28,500 bases of DNA from Bacteroidaceae bacterium (GTDB lineage Bacteria; Bacteroidota; Bacteroidia; Bacteroidales; Bacteroidaceae), in the NCBI GenBank assembly GCA_900769765.1, contig CAAGHW010000007.1, forward strand, positions 1 through 28,500, in the 5' to 3' direction. Position 1 is the first letter of the stretch. Every line of letters begins with the position of its first letter. The position numbers and the translations under genes were made by a program. The notes under the pieces are model-generated. The model saw only the letters and a list, made by a program, of their open reading frames with translations. It did not search any database and had not been told where the DNA came from. This document shows positions 24,244 through 28,500 of the stretch, piece by piece.

Positions 24244-24975
24244 TTATCTACCAAGTTCCTCATTATATCCACGCAACAGATTGACATCCTTGCGATATTC
24301 ATATTCCAAGCCGTCGGCACCTACAGCCTTCACCACGACATAATAGACACCGGCCTTTACCGGCTTGCCGTTGTATGTTCCGTCCCAGCCACAGCTCTCA
24401 CAATCAATCTCGTCCAGCCCCCAAGAGTAGAGTTTCTGCCCCCAGCGGTTGAATATTGCCGCACTGAACGATACAAGCGATTTTGCATTATAGACATTGA
24501 AATAGTCGTTCACACCGTCGCCGTTAGGAGAGAATGCATTAGGAACTTCAAGCGAAGACTCTGCCAACACTATACTGAACGGTTCATAAGTATCTGCACC
24601 GAACTCCCAGAAAATCTCACTGTTGGCCATCGAAGTATATATTATTTTCGGCTGTACTATTGTTGCACCGCTTGTAGTGATATCAATATCCACATCTGCA
24701 TCGTAGCGCGTAAGATATGGTTCCGTTTCCCCCTCGCGAGTGAATGTCCATACCACCACCAGCGAGAAATTCTCAATATCTTCGGCATTTGCCGATAGCC
24801 TGAGTTTCACAGGAGCTTCGCCCGAGAAATCACCTCCGGGAACCAGTTCGGCTTCCTCGCCTTTTGCATCAACGACGAAAGCAGTAGGCTCCGGCGTATA
24901 TCCGTCGGGAAAACTCTGCGAAAAGGCAGACATGGTTACCAAAAACAACAAATATGCCAGAATGTATCTTTTCAT
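24244..24975 (-). CDS. Secreted protein with T9SS type-B sorting C-terminal domain
   Basis: I place the start at the ATG at 24973-24975, because the sequence there (MKRYILAYLLFLVTMSAFSQ) is a clean signal peptide and the longer upstream reading has none. The product is 243 residues. Residues from about 160 to the end match the gliding-motility-associated (CHU_C, T9SS type-B) domain: FSPNGDGVNDYF, IFNRWGQKLYSW, WDGTYNGKPVKAGVYYVVV and a final VNLLRGY. Such domains route proteins through the type IX secretion system to the cell surface or medium. The middle region has no catalytic motif and looks like a beta-rich stalk, so the protein is probably structural or adhesive. It is unusually short for a T9SS cargo. 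It is divergent from the LysM gene. Confidence 0.87.
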   Translation of the reverse strand: MKRYILAYLLFLVTMSAFSQSFPDGYTPEPTAFVVDAKGEEAELVPGGDFSGEAPVKLRLSANAEDIENFSLVVVWTFTREGETEPYLTRYDADVDIDITTSGATIVQPKIIYTSMANSEIFWEFGADTYEPFSIVLAESSLEVPNAFSPNGDGVNDYFNVYNAKSLVSFSAAIFNRWGQKLYSWGLDEIDCESCGWDGTYNGKPVKAGVYYVVVKAVGADGLEYEYRKDVNLLRGYNEELGR

Positions 24976-25120
24976 AATTACTTTTTTACTATTAACGTAC
25001 AGCCAATACAAATAGTACGTAAAAACGATATATTTGATATGGCCTAATGTTGCAAAAATAATAAATCTGCACGACATCTCATCGGTAATTGTCCATATTT
25101 ATCACAATCAGAAAACATAC

Positions 25121-25137
25121 AGGCGAACTTTTCGCCT
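25121..25137. other. Short GC hairpin in the divergent intergenic region
   Basis: AGGCGAA and TTCGCCT form a perfect 7-bp stem around CTT, followed by TACGGCTTTTAAT. It lies upstream of the LysM-gene promoter and could be an operator or a weak terminator for an upstream transcript. I see no further support. Confidence 0.35.
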
Positions 25138-25167
25138 TACGGCTTTTAATATTCAGTATAAAAATTG

Positions 25168-25175
25168 TATCTTCG
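25168..25175 (+). promoter_or_regulatory. Possible -7 promoter element of the LysM gene
   Basis: TATCTTCG differs from TAnnTTTG in one base and lies 25 nt before the ATG at 25201. Its position argues against the longer reading that would begin with TTG at 25165, inside the promoter. Confidence 0.45.
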
Positions 25176-25200
25176 CAAGGTAATAGAACCTATCCGCGAC

Positions 25201-27033
25201 ATGACACAGCTAAAGAAAATATTCACACTACTTGTTGTATTCTTCTGCTCCTTCAGCATCAATGCACAGGAAAGTAATATCATAACACACACGGTAAACA
25301 AAGGACAGACTCTCTACTCCATCTCAAAACTTTATGGAACTACTGTAGAAGAGATTATAAAGATGAACCCCGAGAGCGTTACGACACTCTCGGTAGGACA
25401 AATATTGAGAATACCGGGCAATACAACAGAAAAGAAAAACGAGGCCATTGTCAGAAAGAATGACGACGGCAAGCTTTTTCACACCATACAAAGCGGTGAG
25501 ACTCTATACAGACTCAGCAAGCTCTATGGCATAACTACACAAGAGATTTGCGATGCAAACCCAGGACTATCTACCTCGAACTTTCGCGTAGGTGAAACCA
25601 TATGCATACCAAAAGTTGTCGAGAACACAGCAACAGTCACACCGGCAACACAGGTCGAGGAGGATATCGACAACGATTACCGCACCGAGGACGGCATCAG
25701 GCACAAGGTCAAAAAGGGTGAGACCATCTATAGCCTCGCCAAGAGCTATGGTGTGGAGCCGGCAGACATAATATCGGCAAACCCGGAACTGAAAAAGAGC
25801 GGATTGAAAAAGAAGATGGTCATCAACATTCCTGCAAAGGAGAAACTGACAGCTGACAACGAGTATAAAGAGGATGACACAGCCGAAGCGTTGCATCCGG
25901 CAATTACATCCATCCCCAACAGGAAAGACTATAACGATGGAGTCCTGAAGGTTGCCATAGTACTTCCTTTCCTTCTCGACAGCTATGCACCAAGCGAACA
26001 AGGCAGAATGATAGAATACTATCAAGGTTTCCTTATGGCCGTTGAGAAATTAAAAGAGGCAGGATATTCATTCGAGATAAACACATACGATTCAGGCCCG
26101 CAAGAGAAAAGCCTGAACGAGTTGTTGTCGAGCGGAGCACTTGACAACATGGAGCTTATCATCGGTGCCATGTACCCTACCCACAACAAAGAGCTTGCAA
26201 AATTCGCTTACGAGAAACGTATTCCGCTTGTAATACCTTTCACGAACAAGGATACCGAGATATACCGTAATCCAATGGTCTATTGCGTAAATATCCTTCA
26301 ATCATATCTGATTCCCGAGGTCAAGAAGCATTTTATGACCACATTCCCGAATGCCAACGTCATTTTTGTGGAAAATGAAGAGGAGAAGAGCAACAAGAAA
26401 GAGTTCATAGCCAAGCTGACAAACGAACTCGACATCAATTCTGTTCCCAACAGAACAATTCCGTTGTATAACCTTACAACCCCTGAAACGACCTTGATAA
26501 CACTGAAGGAGTTCTTGCGCGAAGACAAAGAGAACATCATTATACCGACATCATCGTCAGCGGCTACATTGAACACGTTATTGCCTACATTGCAACAGGC
26601 CGACATGATAGATTCGCTAAATATCCCCGACTACAAACTGTTCGGATACCCGGAATGGCAGATATATGCAAAAGACACACGCGAACAAATGTACGAAGTT
26701 GAAACATATTTCTATGCGACATTCTACAGCCACTACTCTATTCCCGAGATAACACTATTCCAGGAGGAATACATCAAGCGATACAACTGCAGCATACAGA
26801 ACATATATCCAAGATATGGTATGCTGGGATATGACACGGGATACTTCTTCCTGCTTGCAGCAACCTTATATGGCGAAAATTTATCTGAAAAGATAAACGA
26901 GTTGGAATACTCTCCAATACAGACCGGTTTTCTTTTTGAAAGATTGAAAAACGGAGCAATGATAAACAAGAAGATCAATTTCATACACTATACTCCTGAT
27001 TACAGGATTGAAAAGCTCGACTTCGAGGAATGA
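25201..27033 (+). CDS. Triple-LysM protein with periplasmic-binding-like C-terminal domain
   Basis: The ATG at 25201 gives a 610-residue protein with a signal peptide (MTQLKKIFTLLVVFFCSFSINAQ). Three LysM repeats follow at about residues 29-72, 93-137 and 168-211, each with the pattern G-x-T/E-L/I-Y-x-(I/L)-(S/A)-K-x-Y-G and a closing IP. They predict peptidoglycan binding. From about 249 (LKVAIVLPFLLDSYAPSEQGRMIEYYQGFLMA is the opening, residues 249-280) the sequence matches type 1 periplasmic-binding folds such as branched-chain amino acid receptor proteins, but it lacks a permease or ATPase partner here, so it is likely a cell-wall-anchored sensor or structural protein rather than a transporter part. 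Its stop overlaps the next gene by 4 nt (ATGA), implying coupling with the PorT-like barrel. Confidence 0.9.
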   Translation: MTQLKKIFTLLVVFFCSFSINAQESNIITHTVNKGQTLYSISKLYGTTVEEIIKMNPESVTTLSVGQILRIPGNTTEKKNEAIVRKNDDGKLFHTIQSGETLYRLSKLYGITTQEICDANPGLSTSNFRVGETICIPKVVENTATVTPATQVEEDIDNDYRTEDGIRHKVKKGETIYSLAKSYGVEPADIISANPELKKSGLKKKMVINIPAKEKLTADNEYKEDDTAEALHPAITSIPNRKDYNDGVLKVAIVLPFLLDSYAPSEQGRMIEYYQGFLMAVEKLKEAGYSFEINTYDSGPQEKSLNELLSSGALDNMELIIGAMYPTHNKELAKFAYEKRIPLVIPFTNKDTEIYRNPMVYCVNILQSYLIPEVKKHFMTTFPNANVIFVENEEEKSNKKEFIAKLTNELDINSVPNRTIPLYNLTTPETTLITLKEFLREDKENIIIPTSSSAATLNTLLPTLQQADMIDSLNIPDYKLFGYPEWQIYAKDTREQMYEVETYFYATFYSHYSIPEITLFQEEYIKRYNCSIQNIYPRYGMLGYDTGYFFLLAATLYGENLSEKINELEYSPIQTGFLFERLKNGAMINKKINFIHYTPDYRIEKLDFEE

Positions 27034-27713
27034 AGAAAATAACTTTAACAATATTGGTTCTGTTGTCTTTTATTTGTGCCAACGCACAAGTAGAAGAGCC
27101 TCGCAGCAGATTGGAGTTGGGTGTAGCCGGAGGTATGAACTTCAGCAGAATGGAATTCCAACCGTCGATACGCCAGAAATTACTTGGCAGATACAATGGA
27201 GGTCTGAGCCTGCGCTATACAAGCGAAAAATACTTCAGCATGATTTGCGCAACACAAATAGAGGTAAATTTTTCGCAGCGCGGATGGAAGGAAGACTTCG
27301 ACGATGGCACAAACAACTTCTACAGCAGAATGATGGATTATGTAGAAATACCGCTGTTTGCACACCTCTCATGGGGCAAGGAAGAGCGCGGTTTTCAGTT
27401 TTTCCTGAACTTGGGACCACAGTTCGGTTTTCTCCTCAACGACAAGGAACATTACAATGGTGATTGGAAGATTGAGGAACGTCCTGTAAGCCTGCAACCG
27501 ATATACGGAAAGAAAATAGAACACAAGTTCGACTATGGTATAGCAGGTGGCTTGGGTATAGAATGGAAAACAAGAGCCGGCAACTTCTTTATCGAAGGCC
27601 GCTACTACTATGCATTGGGCGACATCTTCGGCAACTCTAAGACCGATGACTTCGGCCGCTCGGCCAACATGACAATCTACGCAAGATTAGGTTATTCAAT
27701 AAGGCTATTCTAA
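27030..27713 (+). CDS. PorT-family outer-membrane beta-barrel protein
   Basis: The 227-residue product has a signal peptide (MKKITLTILVLLSFICANAQ) and a barrel-like body with strand pairs such as LELGVAGGMNFS, GGLSLRYTSEKYF, FFLNLGPQFGFLL and NFFIEGRYYYALGD, ending in SIRLF, an aromatic C-terminus. The order of segments resembles the PorT/OMP_b-brl_2 family. PorT itself is a type IX secretion component in Porphyromonas, but many family members are not, so I give no symbol. The ATG overlaps the LysM gene stop, suggesting that a peptidoglycan-binding protein and an outer-membrane barrel are made together and may contact one another. The CTD-bearing protein across the divergent promoter region strengthens, without proving, a T9SS connection. 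Confidence 0.85.
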   Translation: MKKITLTILVLLSFICANAQVEEPRSRLELGVAGGMNFSRMEFQPSIRQKLLGRYNGGLSLRYTSEKYFSMICATQIEVNFSQRGWKEDFDDGTNNFYSRMMDYVEIPLFAHLSWGKEERGFQFFLNLGPQFGFLLNDKEHYNGDWKIEERPVSLQPIYGKKIEHKFDYGIAGGLGIEWKTRAGNFFIEGRYYYALGDIFGNSKTDDFGRSANMTIYARLGYSIRLF

Positions 27714-27716
27714 AAC

Positions 27717-27752
27717 AAAAGAGAACGATCCAAATTTGGATCGTTCTCTTTT
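27717..27752. terminator. Bidirectional terminator between the PorT-like gene and rmlB
   Basis: AAAAGAGAACGATCCAAA and TTTGGATCGTTCTCTTTT form a perfect 18-bp palindrome beginning 3 nt after the stop codon of the PorT-like gene. T- and A-runs flank both ends, so it can terminate both convergent genes. Confidence 0.93.
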
Positions 27753-27755
27753 TGA

Positions 27756-27957
27756 GAGGTTGTATAAAAAGAGCTATTTTAAGGCTTGCGAAGCCCGAAA
27801 AAGCACAACCGACGCAGCACGCGAGAGCAGAGAGTGCTTGCATTCTATGCCGAGTAGCAAGGAGGAAAAGCCATGCATTGTGGATTAATTTACTAAGCGT
27901 AAATGAGCATTTTGAGGGCGAGCGTAACGACAAAAGAGCCTTTTTAGTCAGCCTCTT
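27756..27957. mobile_element. ~200-bp non-coding element with imperfect terminal inverted repeats (MITE-like)
   Basis: The left end, GAGGTTGTATAAAAAGAGCT, is an imperfect inverted copy of the right end, AGAGCCTTTTTAGTCAGCCT; the ends share the AGAGG...TAAAAAG core followed by GCT and TTTT. The interior is more GC-rich than the ends, includes GGCTT-GCG-AAGCC and has no convincing coding frame: the open frame across it (27752-28015) has no start context or recognisable domain. A 38-bp end-to-end version lies at 12280-12317. I saw no clear target-site duplication. MITE is a working label. Confidence 0.6.
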
Positions 27958-27962
27958 TAATT

Positions 27963-28500
27963 TTATCTTCCTTTGTACATCTCATCATAATATTTCTCAT
28001 ATTCACCGCTTGTGATGTTGTCCATCCACGGCTGATTGTCGAGATACCACTGCACAGTCTTTTCAATACCCTCTTCGAACTGAAGGCTTGGTTCCCAGCC
28101 CAGCTCACGCTGTAACTTGGTAGAGTCGATTGCATAACGCAAGTCATGGCCTGCGCGGTCGGTAACATAAGTGATAAGGTCGAGCGATGCACCTTCGGGA
28201 TTACCGAGCATACGGTCGACAGTCTTTATGATAACCTTTATTATATCGATATTCTTCCATTCGTTGAAACCACCTATATTGTATGTATCGGCAACCTTAC
28301 CGTTGTGGAAGATAACATCAATGGCACGCGCATGGTCAACGACATACAACCAGTCGCGCACATTCTCACCCTTGCCATATACAGGCAACGGCTTACGATG
28401 ACGGATATTATTTATGAACAAAGGTATCAGTTTTTCAGGGAACTGGTAAGGACCGTAGTTGTTTGAACAACGGGTGATGTTAAGGGGAAGCTTGAATGTA
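27963..28500 (-). CDS. rmlB: dTDP-glucose 4,6-dehydratase (N-terminus beyond window)
   Basis: RmlB makes dTDP-4-keto-6-deoxyglucose, the second step to dTDP-rhamnose for surface polysaccharide. Only the C-terminal 178 codons are inside the window; the frame is open to the right edge. The visible part begins with LNITRCSNNYGPYQFPEKLIP, then PLPVYGKGENVRDWLYV and DTYNIGG, and ends with LRYAIDSTKLQRELGW. These are standard RmlB blocks, including the YGPYQFPEK substrate region and the RDWLYV block that sits at the sugar-nucleotide pocket. The catalytic YxxxK lies beyond the window. The stop falls 6 nt from the MITE-like element. The partner genes rmlA, rmlC and rmlD are not in view. Confidence 0.95.
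   Translation of the reverse strand, partial: TFKLPLNITRCSNNYGPYQFPEKLIPLFINNIRHRKPLPVYGKGENVRDWLYVVDHARAIDVIFHNGKVADTYNIGGFNEWKNIDIIKVIIKTVDRMLGNPEGASLDLITYVTDRAGHDLRYAIDSTKLQRELGWEPSLQFEEGIEKTVQWYLDNQPWMDNITSGEYEKYYDEMYKGR

Noticed and set aside
24976..25077. 34-codon N-terminal extension of the T9SS CTD protein
   Set aside because: The internal Met at 24975 begins a clean signal peptide; the extension is hydrophobic and lacks one, and runs through the likely promoter region.
25165..25200. TTG start for the LysM protein, adding 12 residues
   Set aside because: The extension overlaps the -7-like element TATCTTCG, and the ATG at 25201 is directly followed by a signal peptide.
27752..28015. 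87-codon plus-strand open frame across the repeat element and the rmlB 3' end
   Set aside because: It overlaps the terminator, the TIR element and the antisense of rmlB, and has no recognisable domain or start context.

Overview
The window looks like chromosomal DNA from a member of the order Bacteroidales (Bacteroidetes). The evidence is the long type III glutamine synthetase, a type IX secretion type-B sorting domain, a PorT-like barrel, weak or absent Shine-Dalgarno sequences, and promoters of the Bacteroidetes form (TTTG, about 20 nt, TAnnTTTG). I cannot assign a genus. There are 21 genes, two of them cut by the window edges, plus one short leader-peptide ORF. I saw no rRNA, tRNA, CRISPR array, prophage or transposase gene.

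Layout. At 1-3418 three genes lie on the minus strand: a UvrD/PcrA helicase (cut at the left edge), a secreted endonuclease/exonuclease/phosphatase-fold protein, and an outer-membrane barrel with its own consensus promoter and a UUCG-tetraloop terminator. At 3669-12276 a plus-strand branched-chain amino acid cluster runs ilvB-ilvN-ilvC-leuA-leuC-leuD-leuB. In front of it is a promoter, an 18-codon leader peptide rich in Leu, Val and Ile codons, and mutually exclusive hairpins that form a textbook transcription attenuator. A 360-nt island of REP-like repeats separates leuD from leuB. Convergent to leuB is glnN (type III glutamine synthetase). Across a 513-nt AT-rich gap from glnN, nagA (GlcNAc-6-phosphate deacetylase) is read divergently; its promoter has a perfect palindrome in the spacer.

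At 16282-21384 lie a small unknown protein with a Cys/His tail, then a probable operon of an M3 peptidase (Dcp-like), a small lipoprotein, a dCMP deaminase and an S41 C-terminal processing protease, closed by a bidirectional terminator. uvrA is convergent to it and follows a T9SS type-B CTD protein, probably as one minus-strand unit. Divergent from that pair are a triple-LysM/periplasmic-binding protein and, overlapping it by 4 nt, a PorT-family barrel. The window ends in the 3' part of rmlB (minus strand).

How the genes work together. IlvBNC and LeuACDB cover most steps of valine, isoleucine and leucine synthesis. ilvD (dihydroxyacid dehydratase) and ilvE (aminotransferase) are missing and must lie elsewhere. 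GlnN supplies glutamine nitrogen and NagA recycles amino sugars. The envelope genes near the right end (LysM/PBP, PorT-like, CTD protein) point to cell-surface or type IX secretion functions.

The most interesting signals are non-coding: the ilv attenuator, the leuD-leuB repeat island, a terminal-inverted-repeat element found as a full ~200-bp copy and a ~38-bp end-to-end remnant in the same architectural position, and palindromes placed within the nagA and dcp promoters.
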